A DNA stretch of 64,000 bases from Hevea brasiliensis. Its lineage: Eukaryota > Streptophyta > Magnoliopsida > Malpighiales > Euphorbiaceae. Position numbers and translations under genes: made by a program. Where the stretch lies: NCBI RefSeq assembly GCF_030052815.1, contig NC_079510.1, positions 24,550,823 to 24,614,822 of the forward strand. The letters are read 5' to 3'. This document shows, in pieces, positions 22,787-34,004 of the stretch. The notes under the pieces were generated by a model, which searched no databases, was not told the origin of the DNA, and saw nothing but the letters and a program-made list of their open reading frames with translations. Each line of letters opens with the position of its first letter. Within the stretch, counting starts at the first letter, position 1.

Positions 22787-25700
22787 TGTAACACCCTCCC
22801 GGTAGCAACTTCGTACATTCTACTGTTCCGGTGACCGGTGTCTGTCCGGATAGCTAGAACGTCCGGAAAAATATTTAAACTAAAGTCAGGAACCATAATT
22901 AACTCAAATATTAATAAGAAAAATTTAGTAAAAATTTTAGAAATAAAATACAACTAAGTCAAATGAGCTGGTGCCCAAGCGATGGGTAACCCAGGGGGAA
23001 GTTGCGGTTCTCACAACTAGGCACCCTAGACCTGGGGAAAAATTCATAAAATAATTTTTGGGACTTCAGAGAAGGGTCATTGAGGTTCCTATGGCATTAG
23101 AATGCCAAGAAAATATTTAGAAAAATTTTTCAATCGGTACAGTCAATTTTGACCCGTTAAGTCGAACGGAGGGCATTTTGGTCATTTCGCCTTCAGAGAC
23201 GATTTTTGGCCGACTTGTCCAATTGAGTAAATAATTATTATTACATAAAATGTGAATAAATATTGCTAAAAATTAAATTGAAAATAAGTAGAGAAGAAAA
23301 GAATAGAAAATGAGAAAAAAGGCTCATTTATGACATCATTATGATGTCATTTGAAGTTCCCTCCAATCACAATTAAACAACCAACTAATTAAATAATAAA
23401 AAGAGACAAATGTGACCTAAGGAATTAAAAAAATACAGCTGCCTTCTTCTTCCCCAAATGCAGCCGAAATTCATGCCCTAGACCCAACCTCCATTAAAAC
23501 CTCAAGCAAGCTCCATTTCTCTCTTCTTTTCACCATAAATCTTCCTACTCTATTCACTAAAAACTTGTCTATACCTCTTGGGAAGTGTTTGGTAGCCTAG
23601 GAAAGGAAAGAAAGTGAAGATTAAACTTGGAAAATTCTGCCCTACAAGAGGTTAGTGCCTATTTATATTTATACTTCTTTTATTCCATATTAAGGACTTA
23701 AAATAAGTAAGGAATTGTGAATTAAATGAATGAAATTTATGTATATGTACTCCTTGAATTTCGGTAGCCCTAAGGAAGGGATAAGAGTGATTGTTTTTAT
23801 GGACTTAGAGTGGACTAAAGATGATGTTTAAGGTATATATACACATGTATAATGAATTGGTGTGCTAACTAGGATAATTGGTGTAAACCTTGAATTTGAG
23901 CTAGGGTTTGGGAGTGAAAATTGGACTTGGCTTATGAAATTGTTAAAGTACATTCTAATGGTCAATTAGTGACCATTTGGGGTAAGTTGACCATAATTTG
24001 GAGTGAGCTATAGCATGGCAAACTGAAATGGGTAGGCTGCCTAGTGACAGCAGTAGGGAGGCTGTGAGTCCAGCCTGTTTGGACTGCCATATCTTTGGCT
24101 GTGTAGGTTTAATTGGTGTTTGGCTAATTGGACATGAAACTAGACTTATAATGGCACAATTTTGCTGAAGAAACCATGCCCAAAAGACCAAAGAAAGTGG
24201 ACCAAAAGTTGGCCCCAATCCGGATACCCTGCAAGCAAATTCTGCAGAATGGCCAAATGAATAGTAACTGTTCATTTAGCCATAACTCACTGTAGAATGG
24301 TCCATTTGACCTGCAATTTTTACAGCAACAAGATGAGATATGGACAAACAACTTTCATGAAGAAATATACCCCAAATTATGACCAGAACCTATTCAACAA
24401 GGCAGTGGCAGTCACCATTCATTGTACTATAGATTTGGTAAATTCTGCAGATTGGAAATCCGGCCAGCTGTGGTTTTTGGACCATATCTGGAGCTACAAA
24501 ACTCCAAATGGAGTGATTCAAAAAAAGAAATTCAACTAGACAAAATAAGGAACAACTTTCATGTTTACTATTTCCTCAAATTTCCAATGTAACAGTCCCT
24601 AATGGAATAGTAAACTTATGGTACAAAAACTGAAAATTCTGCCCTTTAGTGCTAAGCTTGGAAATGGATTTGGTGATTAATTCTAACAAGTTTTAAATGC
24701 AAAAAGTGGCACATTGGGAGTGTTAAAACCAATACACCTATTTTCTATCCAAAAGTCAACATTTTTGTTGACTAATGAAGTGAATAGTGACACCAAAACT
24801 TGAAATTCACAAATTGAAGAATTTTAAAGTATTAAATGCCCTAGTATACCTAACAAGATTGGTTTGGATAATTTGGCATGCCAATAGGGTTCAGTTAGCA
24901 GTACTGCACATGGCATTATGCCATTCTGTGATTTTATCGCTTTTAGCCATTTTGACATTGTGTTGAGACTTGGCCTCGTGCCTAATACTATTTACAGCTT
25001 GTTAGCTGTTCTGTTGCACACCGGGAGATACATATGTGACCGATGGTGTGATGGCCCGAGGTACTAGATACCCAAAGGCCATCTGCTATCCAAATTCAGT
25101 CCAAAGATAGGTTACTTGGGCAACCAAATGAATGAAAGTGGATAAAGTTAACAAAATGAATGGATATACAAATACAAAACAAATAAGACATGTACATTCA
25201 ATACATATTTATTTTCTGCTATTTTCTTTTATTTTATTATTGCACCACTAAGCATCATTGCTTAACGCGTTGCTTTTGCCACGCGTAGGTTCTGGAGATA
25301 CTGATCGTGAGCCTAGTAGACCGCAGACTGGGTGAGTCCATCCAGCAGCTCTGCATAGTGTCCGTGTCACCTCATCCTCCACAGTGCATTGGTAGGACAC
25401 TAGGTTTTATTTTGGTATTTTGTAACTAAATTTTTATTTTCTCATATGTAATTGAACTTATGTAATGTATTTTGATGTTCATGTAAATAATGAGAATTGT
25501 GTTTGTGAATGGAAAAGTGAATGTTTATCTGTGATTTGTACTTGATTATCACGTTAGATGAATGATTGAGAAATGAAATTGAAAAATGTTGAGATTCTGA
25601 TATTAGAGTTTGAGAGTGATGAGATATGAATATTGGAAGTGTTTTTCACAGGTTCCGAAGAACTGTTTTCTCTATTTTTAGCTGGTACTCTGCCGGATTT

Positions 25701-25880
25701 TCTATAAAATTTTCGGAACCTCAAATAAATTATAATTTCAATAAATGACTTAAATAAATAATATTTCACAAGTTATATTCAAAACCATGATAAAAATTAA
25801 TTAAGGTAAAATAGAGTGTGCCGGTACACCGTGTGACATTGCTTACTCGGATATATTGTACATGGGTATGGGGTGTCACA
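22787..25880 (+). repeat. Element B 5' LTR
   Basis: Pairs with 30673-33769 and differs only at scattered places, notably around 25070-25110, where ATACCCAGTGCCAGTTT is replaced by ATACCCAAAGGCCATCT. Palindrome at 23330-23350; no expanded TA repeat. Confidence 0.93.
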
Positions 25881-25885
25881 TTTAG

Positions 25886-25897
25886 TGGTATCAGAGC
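25886..25897 (+). other. Element B primer-binding site
   Basis: TGGTATCAGAGC, five bases after the LTR end, complementary to initiator tRNA-Met. Confidence 0.95.
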
Positions 25898-26007
25898 ACG
25901 GTTTAGGCGTTTCTGGGCCTAGATTGAGTCCATACCATGCATTGCATTTGTAAGAGTCGAGGTGACACTAATGCAGATCTGTTTGTCTTTCTTATTTTGA
26001 ATAGGAT

Positions 26008-27210
26008 ATGGACCCTACATCTCAGAGGGCAGTTGAGGAGGAAGTGGAGAGTCATGCTCCACCGCAGCACCGAGACTGGGGTATGGGAGAACTCGCCTCA
26101 CACTCAAGCAGAGCCTGCTCAGCCTCCACAAGCCATGTTTCAGCAAATGGCCGAATTCTTCAAACAAATGGCTGGAGTAATGCCAACTCCACCACCACCG
26201 CCACCTCCACAACAAAAATCACACCTGGAAAAATTGAGAAAGTTTGGAGCAGTGGACTTCTTTGGCAAGAGAGAAGATGATTCTGTTGCAGCCGAAAATT
26301 GGTTGAACAGAACAGGCAGAGTTTTAAAACAACTCCACTGCACCCCAGAGCAAAACTTGGAAGCTGCTGTATCTCTGCTGCAAGACGACGCATATGAATG
26401 GTGGGATACTGTGTCCAGTGAAGTACAACCAGAAATAGTAACTTGGGACTTCTTTCTCTCCGAATTCAAGAAGAAATATGTGGGTAGTGTATACCTGGAA
26501 GAGAGAAGAAGAGAGTTCATTAATCCGAGTATGAGAAGGAATTCGTTAGATTGAGCCGCTATGGAAGGGAGATAGTCCCTAATGAAGCTGAAAGGTGCAA
26601 GAGATTTGAAGAGGGACTAAATGACAACATAAAGATCATGATCACTACCTTGGGAATTACCGACTTCACTAAGTTAGTGGAAGCTGCAATAAAGGTTGAA
26701 AAAGTAAGAATCAGTGAGCAGACTAGAAGGGAAATACAGCAGAAGAGGGGCCTAGGTCAGTCTAGTTCAGCTCCTGCATCTGGGAAGAGGTTCAAGGGTC
26801 CACCTGCACAGAGTTCAGGTCAACCACAAGGTCAGGGTCAGTCTCAGGGGCCCAGGCCATAGTTTACCCCTAGGAGAGGTCAGTCCACACCATCAGTGGG
26901 CAGCTCTCCAGGGATGGGGTTCAGGGGACCAGCCCCAGCATCTTCTGCATGTCCACACTGTTTGAAATGGCATAAGCGGGAGTGTTGGAGAGTGACTGGT
27001 GCCTGTTTAAGGTGTGGGTCAACAGAGCATCAGTTGAAGAACTGTCCACGCAAAACTACTACGGCTGCTCCAACACAAGCAGATAGACCTGCTCCTGCAC
27101 CACAAAGCGGTAGGAAATCTGGCAAATCTGATGCAGTGGGACCATCACAGAGGCTTGCATATGAGCCAGCAGAGAGGCCAGATAATAGACCACCTGCCAG
27201 AGCCTATGCC
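26008..27210 (+). pseudogene. gag: Element B gag
   Basis: Starts MDPTSQRAVEEEVESHAPP at the family start codon. The frame breaks at about 26065 (CAGCACCGAGACTGG, where A has CAGCAGCTGAGACTGG) and resumes in the capsid region; about 26520 a deletion removes the LRQRQLSVA segment (INPSMRRNS replaces INLRQRQLS) and shifts frame once more. From 26551 the frame is open through the CPHC motif and CCHC knuckle (CLRCGSTEHQLKNC) into protease, apart from TAG at 26860-26862. Gag forms the particle and binds RNA. Confidence 0.87.
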
Positions 27211-27862
27211 ATTAGAGCTCAGGAAGAGCAAGATGCCCCGGACGTCATCAGGGGTACGTTCTCCCTCTACAATACATCTGTGCATGCATTAGTGGATCCA
27301 GGATCCACTCATTCATACATCTGCATCAACTTACTCGTAGAAAGGGGGATACTAGTAGAGGAGAGTGACCAAGACATTCTAGTCACTAATCCATTGGGCC
27401 ACAGTGTGGTAGTGAACAAAGTGTACAAGGATTGCCCATTAAGGATTCAGGGGTATGAATTTTTGGCAGACCTGATTGAGTTGTCCTTCCACGAGTTTGA
27501 CGTGATTTTGGGAATGGACTGGTTGTCACGTCATCAGGCAATAGTTGATTGTAAATTGAAGAGAATTTCTCTGAAAACTTCAGAGGGAAATGAAATCACT
27601 GTTGTGGGTGAAAGGACAGATTTCCTGTCCAATGTTATCTCAGCCACAGTTGCAAGAAGAACGATGAGAAAAGGCTGTGAAACCTACCTAGCACATGTGA
27701 TGGATACTAGGCAGGCTAAGCCAAACCTGAGTGATATACCCACAGTAAGAGACTTCCCAGAGGTATTCCCTGAAGAATTGCCCGGTTTGCCACCAGAAAG
27801 GGAAGTTGAATTTGCTATTGAGACAACTGGATCAAAGACCCATTTCCATTGCTCCTTATAGG
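27211..27862 (+). pseudogene. Element B protease
   Basis: In frame with nucleocapsid: ALVDPGSTHSYICINLLV active-site loop, FDVILGMDWLSRHQAIVD, then [16 protein letters not shown]. The domain itself reads open; the frame is lost at 27830-27862 before RT. It would cut Gag-Pol into its working parts. Confidence 0.85.
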
Positions 27863-28680
27863 ATGGCACCCAGAATTGAGGGAGTTGAAAACTCGGTTGC
27901 AAGAGTTGCTTGATAAAGGGGTTCATACGCCCAGATGTGTCACCATGGGGAGCTCCAAGGTCTTGTTTGTGAAGAAGAAGGATGGGACTTTGAGGCTTTG
28001 CATTGATTCTGGCGATTGAATAAAGTGGATGAAGAACAAATATCCGTTGCCTAGGATTGATGATCTGTTTGATCGATTGAAGGGAGCAGAGTATTTTCTA
28101 AGATTGATCTCGCATCGTGGTATCATCGATTGAGGGTGAAGGATGTAGATGTGCCCAAGATCGCATTCGGGACTCGGTATGGGCATTATGAGTTTACGTG
28201 ATGCCCTTTGGCCTAACAAATGCACCAGACATTTATGGACCTTATGAACCGTATCTTCCATCCATACCTAGATCGGTTCATAGTGGTCTTTATTGATGAT
28301 ATTCGTGTATTCCAAGACCAGGAAGAACATGATGAGCATTTGAGGATTGTTCGCAAACCACGAGAGAAAAGAAGTCGTATGCTAAGTTGTCCAAGTGTGA
28401 CTTCGGTTGAATGAGATTGCATTCCTTGGACACATAGTGTCGACTAATGGGATTAGGTGGATCCCAAGAAAATAGAAGCGATGATGGAATGGAAGCCTCC
28501 CAGAATATAATCGAGGTCGAAGCTTCTTGGGGCTAGCTGGGTATTACAGGAGATTTGTGAAGGGATTTTCCTTAATAGCTGCTCCAATGACCAAGTTGTT
28601 ACACAAGAATGTCAAATTTATTTGGAATGACAAGTGTCGCACCAGTTTTGAGAAGTTGAAGGCTATGTTGTGAGGCACCG
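27863..28680 (+). pseudogene. Element B reverse transcriptase, scrambled by small indels
   Basis: Recognisable by alignment with A at nucleotide level ([23 protein letters not shown] all legible in pieces) but no long frame survives. At least fifteen differences are of the kind CAG to CGA/CG or CTG to TCG: GATCAGTTG reads GATCGATTG, AGACTGCATTC reads AGATCGCATTC, AAGCTGTATG reads AAGTCGTATG. Flanking domains are almost intact, so ordinary decay is an unlikely explanation. Confidence 0.82.
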
Positions 28681-29110
28681 GTGTTAACACTAGTGTCGAG
28701 AAAGGACTTTGTGGTCTACAGTGATGCCTCTCATAATGGGTTAGGGTGTGTATTGATGCAAGAGGGAAAGGTGGTCGCTTATGCTTCCAGGCAGCTAAGG
28801 CCACATGAACAGAATTACCCTACCCATGATCTAGAGCTTGCAGCAATAATCTTCGCACTGGAGATATGGAGGCATTACTTATATGGTGAAAAGTGCTACA
28901 TTTACACAAGACCACAAAAGTCTAAAATATTTGCCAACTCAGAAGGAGCTCAACCTTAGACTGAGGCGATGGATTGAGTTCCTGAAGGACTATGATTGTG
29001 TAATTGACTACCATCCTGGGAAGGCAAATGTAGTTGCTGATGCTTTGAGCAGAAAAACCATGACAGCTTTGAGATCATTGAATGCCCGTCTATCTTTGGT
29101 TCGAGATGGA
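28681..29110 (+). pseudogene. Element B RNase H
   Basis: [20 protein letters not shown] and [14 protein letters not shown] in one frame; one extra A in TACACAAGACCACAAAAG (about 28905) shifts to the frame starting 28883, which carries [11 protein letters not shown] and [10 protein letters not shown]. RNase H degrades the RNA strand during reverse transcription. Confidence 0.85.
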
Positions 29111-29826
29111 GCTATTTTGGCTGAGTTGCAAGTGAGGCCAAACCTGTTACAGCAGATTTTAGATGGGCAGAAGTTAGATGAGAAGCTAATGGCTATTATG
29201 AGCAAAATCTCAGAGGGAAAAGCAACTGACTATGAGGTAAAAGCAGATGGGTGTCTGTACTACAAAGGAAGACTGTGTACGGATGATGGGAATTGAAGGC
29301 GGATCCTAAAAGAGGCACACACTAGTGTATATGCTATGCACCTGTGAAGCACAAAGATGTACCATGATCCAAGCTTGATGTTGGTGGCCTGGTATGAAGA
29401 AGGACATAGCTGATTACGTGACTAAATGCTTGACATGTCAGCAAGTCAAGGTATAACATCAAGGTCCATCGGGTTTGCTACACCTATACGCATACCGAAT
29501 GGAAATGGGATCGGTCACCATGGATTTTGTAAGTGGTCTACCTCTCACCCGGAAGAAACATGATGCAAGATGGGTGATGGTGGATAGATTGACAAAGTCG
29601 AGACACTTTACGCGATTAGGGTGACTACTCACTGGAGAAGTTAGCAGAATTGTATATCAGTGAGATAGTTAGACTGCATGGAATTCCACTTTCCATCATA
29701 TCTGATAGAGACCCAAGGTTTACATCGAGATTTTGGAAGAAGTTGCACGAGTCCTTGGGTACAAAACTCCACTTCAGCACAGCTTTCCATCCTCAGACGG
29801 ATGGGCAATCCGAAAGAGTAATCCAG
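29111..29826 (+). pseudogene. Element B integrase core (exon 1)
   Basis: Continues in frame from RNase H to about 29296 ([10 protein letters not shown]), then is broken repeatedly between 29280 and 29640, again at CAG/CTG positions. The last part is open from 29650 ([39 protein letters not shown]), so the second catalytic Asp and the Glu are present. Ends at the conserved intron donor. Confidence 0.83.
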
Positions 29827-29900
29827 GTAAACAATTGAACCAATTGAATTAATACAACTATTGAACTAAAATGATAACAATAACATGAAATATATGTCAG
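29827..29900 (+). other. 74-bp GT-AG intron in element B integrase
   Basis: CAG|GTAAACAATTGAACC ... ATATGTCAG|GTCCTTGAG; same site, phase and length as in A, and an in-frame TGA near its start. Confidence 0.75.
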
Positions 29901-30643
29901 GTCCTTGAGGATATGCTGAGGAGTTGTGTCATTGAGTTTGAGGGAAGTTGGGATAGATACCTCTCACTGGCAAAATTTGCATACAACAATAGCTACCAAG
30001 CTATCATCCAAATGGCCCCATATGAAGCACTGTATGGGAGGAAATGTAGAACTCCAGTGTGCTGGACTGAATTGGCCGAAGACAAACTGGTAGGGCCAGA
30101 CCTGGTGAAACAGACTGAGGAGAAAGTGAAACTAATCAAAACTAATCTGAAGGTTGCCTCGCATGCATGTAAATCTTATCTTGACTGAAGAGAAAAGAAA
30201 TAGAATATGCGGTTGGCGATAAAGTGTTCCTCAAGGTGTCACCGTGGAAGAAGGTATTGAGGTTTGGAAGAAAAGGTAAGTTAAGCCCTAGGTTCATTGG
30301 CCCATATGAAGTCATTGAATGTGTGGGTCCAGTGGCCTATAGGCTAGCTTTACCACCAGAGCTGGACAAGATCCACAATGTGTTCCACATGTCCATGCTC
30401 AGAAGATACCGCTCAGATCCTTCACATGTCATCTCTAGGGAAGAAATTGAAATACAATCGGATTTGACATATGAAGAAGAACCTCTACGGATCCTGGCTC
30501 GGGAAGTAAAAGAATTGAGGAACAAGCAGATTCCACTGGTGAAAGTGCTTTGGAGGCACCACAACACCGAGGAGGCAACTTGGGAAAGTGAAGAGACGAT
30601 GAGGAGACAGTTCCCTCAACTGTTTGCATCAGGTAAATTTTGA
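29901..30643 (+). pseudogene. Element B integrase C-terminus with chromodomain (exon 2)
   Basis: [32 protein letters not shown], then one frame break at about 30180 (ATCTTGACTG where A has ATGCCGACCTG), and an open end from 30224: GPYEVIECVGPVAYRL, HNVFHMSMLRRY and a chromodomain (VLWRHHNTEEATWESEE), ending GKF-stop at 30643. Confidence 0.85.
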
Positions 30644-30659
30644 GGACGAAATTTAAATT

Positions 30660-30671
30660 AGAGGGGAAGAG
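30660..30671 (+). other. Element B polypurine tract
   Basis: AGAGGGGAAGAG, one base before the 3' LTR start at 30673. Confidence 0.92.
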
Positions 30672-30672
30672 T

Positions 30673-33600
30673 TGTAACACCCTCCCGGTAGCAACTCCGT
30701 ACATTCTCTTTGTTTGGTGACGGTGTCGGTCCGGACAGCTAGAACGTCCGAAAAAATATTTAAACTAAAGTCAGGAACCATAATTAACTCAAATATTAAT
30801 AAGAAAAATTTAGTAAAAATTTTAGAAATAAAATACAACTAAGTCAAATGAGCCGGTGCCCAAGCGATGGGTAACCCAGGGGGAAGTTGCGGTTCTCACA
30901 ACTAGGCACCCTAGACCTGGGGAAAAATTCATAAAATAATTTTTGGGACTTCAGAGAAGGGTCATTGAGGTTCCTATGGCATTAGAATGCCAAGAAAATA
31001 TTTAGAAAAATTTTTCAATCGGTACAGACAATTTTGACCGTTAAGCCGAACGGAGGGCATTTTGGTCATTTCGCCTTCAGAGACGATTTTTGGCCGACTT
31101 GTCCAATTGAGTAAATAATTATTATTACATAAAATGTGAATAAATATTGCTAAAAATTAAATTGAAAATAAGTAGAGAAGAAAAGAATAGAAAATGAGAA
31201 AAAAGGCTCATTTATGACATCATTATGATGTCATTTGAAGTTCCCTCCAATCACAATTAAACAACCAACTAATTAAATAATAAAAAGAGACAAATGTGAC
31301 CTAAGGAATTAAAAAAATACAGCTGCCTTCTTCTTCCCCAAATGCAGCCGAAATTCATGCCCTAGACCCAACCTCCATTAAAACCTCAAGCAAGCTCCAT
31401 TTCTCTCTTCTTTTCACCATAAATCTTCCTACTCTATTCACTAAAAACTTGTCTATACCTCTTGGGAAGTGTTTGGCAGCCTAGAAAAGGAAAGAAAGTG
31501 AAGATTAAACTTGGAAAATTCTGCCCTACAAGAGGTTAGTGCCTATTTATATTTATACTTCTTTTATTCCATATTAAGGACTTAAAATAAGTAAGGAATT
31601 GTGAATTAAATGAATGAAATTTATGTAAATGTACTCCTTGAATTTCGGCAGCCCTAAGGAAGGGATAAGAGTGATTGTTTTGATGGACTTAGAGTGGACT
31701 AAAGATGATGTTTAAGGTATATATACACATGTATAATGAATTGGTGTGCTAACTAGGATAATTGGTGTAAACCTTGAATTTGAGCTAGGGTTTGGGAGTG
31801 AAAATTGGACTTGGCTTATGAAATTGTTAAAGTACATTCTAATGGTCAATTAGTGACCATTTGGGGTAAGTTGACCATAATTTGGAGTGAGCTATAGCAT
31901 GGCAAACTGAAATGGGTAAGCTGCCTAGTGACAGCAGTAGGGAGGCTGTGAGTCCAGCCTGTTTGGACTGCCATATCTTTGGCTGTGTAGGTTCAATTGG
32001 TGTTTGGCTAATTGGACATGAAACTAGACTTATAATGGCACAATTTTTCTGAAGAAACCATGCCCAAAAGACCAAAGCAAGTGGACCAAAAGTTAGCCCC
32101 AATCCGGATACTCTGCAAGCAAATTCTGCAGAATGGCCAAATAAACAGTAACTGTTCATTTAGCCATAATTCACTGTAGAATGGTCCATTTGACCTGCAA
32201 TTTTTACAGAAACAAGATGAGATATATAAAAACAACTTTCATGAAGAAACCTACCCCAAATTATGACCAGAACCTATTCAACAAGGCAGTGGCAGTCACT
32301 GTTCATTGTACTGTAGATTTGGTAAATTCTGCAGATTGGAAATCCGGCCAGCTGTGGTTTTTGGACCATATATGGAGCTAAAAAACTCCAAATGGAGTGA
32401 TTCAAAAAAAGAAATTCAACTAGACAAAATAAGGAACAACTTTCATGTTTACCATTTCCTCAAATTTCCAATGTAAGAGTCCCTAATGGAACAGTAAACT
32501 TATGGTACAAAAACTAAAAATTCTGCCCTTTAGTGCTAAGCTTGGAAATGGATTTGGTGATTAATTCCAACAAGTTTTAAATGCAAAATGTGGTACATTG
32601 GGAGTGTTAAAACCAATACACCTATTTTCTATCCAAAAGTCAACATTTTTGTTGACTAATAAAGTGAATAGTGACACAAAAACTTGAAATTCACAAATTG
32701 AAGAATTTTAAAGTATTAAATGCCCTAGTATACCTAACAAGATTGGTTTGGATAGTTTGGCATGCCAATAGGGTTCAGTTAGCAGTACTGCACATGGCAT
32801 TATGCCATTCTGTGATTTTATGGCTTTTAGCTATTTTGACATTGTGTTGAGACTTGGCCTCGTGCCTAATACTATTTACAGCTTGTTAGCTGTTCTGTTG
32901 CACACCGGGAGATACATATGTGACCGATGGTGTGACGGCCCGAGGTACTAGATACCCAGTGCCAGTTTACCCGTTATCCAGTCCAGTCGTCCAGTATAGG
33001 TTACTTGGGCAACCAAATGAATGAAAGTGGATAAAGTTAACGAAATGAATGGATATACAAATACAAAACAAATAAGACATGTACATTCAATACATATTTA
33101 TTTTCTGCTATTTTCTTTTATTTTATTATTGCACCACTAAGCATCATTGCTTAGCGCGTTGCTTTTGCCACGCGTAGGTTCTGGAGATTCTGATCGTGAG
33201 CCCAGTAGACCGCAGACTGGGTGAGTCCATCCTGCAGCTCTGCATAGTGTCCGTGTCACCTCACCCTCCATAGTGCATTGGTAGGACACTAGGTTTCATT
33301 TTGGTATTTTGTAACTAAATTTTTATTTTCTCATATGTAATTGAACTTATGTAATTTATTTTGATGTTCATGTAAATAATGAGAATTGTGTTTGTGAATG
33401 GAAAAGTGAATGTTTATCTGTGATTTGTACTTGATTATCACATTAGATGAATGATTGAGAAATGAAATTGAAAAATGTTGAGATTCTGATATTAGAGTTT
33501 GAGAGTGATGAGATATGAATATTGGAAGTGTTTTTCACTGGTTCCGAAGAACTGTTTTCTCCATTTTTAGCAGGTACTCTGCCGGATTTTCTATAAAATT

Positions 33601-33769
33601 TTCGGAACCTCAAATAAATTATAATTTCAATAAATGACTTAAATAAATAATATTTCACAAGTTATATTCAAAACCATGATAAAAATTAATTAAGGTAAAA
33701 TAGAGTGTGCCGGTACACCGTGTGACATTGCTTTCTCGGATATACTGTACACGGGTATGGGGTGTCACA
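30673..33769 (+). repeat. Element B 3' LTR
   Basis: 3,097 bp, very close to 22787-25880. Near 30705-30730 it reads CTTTGTTTGGTGACGG where the 5' LTR reads CTGTTCCGGTGACCGG, a local cluster of changes. Palindrome at 31214-31234. Confidence 0.93.
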
Positions 33770-33774
33770 TACCC

Positions 33775-34004
33775 AGTGCCAGTTTACCCGTTTATCCAGT
33801 CCAGTCGTCCCGTATAGGTTACTTGGGCAACCAAATGAATGAAAGTGGACAAAGTTAACGAAATAAATGGATATACAAATACAAAACAAATAAAACATAT
33901 ACATTCAATGCATATTTATTTCCATTATTTCTTTCTATTTTATTATTTTGCACCACTAAACATTATTGCTTAGCGCGTTGCTTTTGCCACGCGTAGGTTC
34001 TGGA
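33775..34004 (+). repeat. Element A 3' LTR, part 2
   Basis: Follows element B directly and matches 5308-5535 of the 5' LTR, including stems 1 and 2 of the stem-loop module. It ends at CTGGA (34000-34004), the target duplication of element C. Confidence 0.93.

Larger units (their letters stand above)
22787..33769 (+). mobile_element. Element B, Tekay/Del-like chromovirus, complete in structure
   Basis: 10,983 bp, TGTAACACC...GTGTCACA, inserted in element A's 3' LTR with duplication TACCA (22782-22786) and TACCC (33770-33774), one mismatch. LTRs of 3,094 and 3,097 bp, internal 25881-30672 with primer site, gag, protease, RT, RNase H, integrase, chromodomain and polypurine tract. Same family as A and C. 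The RT and the middle of integrase carry dense small changes. Confidence 0.93.

Noticed and set aside
25937..26554. Upstream ATG at 25937 as the gag start of element B
   Set aside because: This frame reaches the capsid frame only through the indel near 26065; MDPTSQ at 26008 matches MDPSSL in C and MDPASQ in D.
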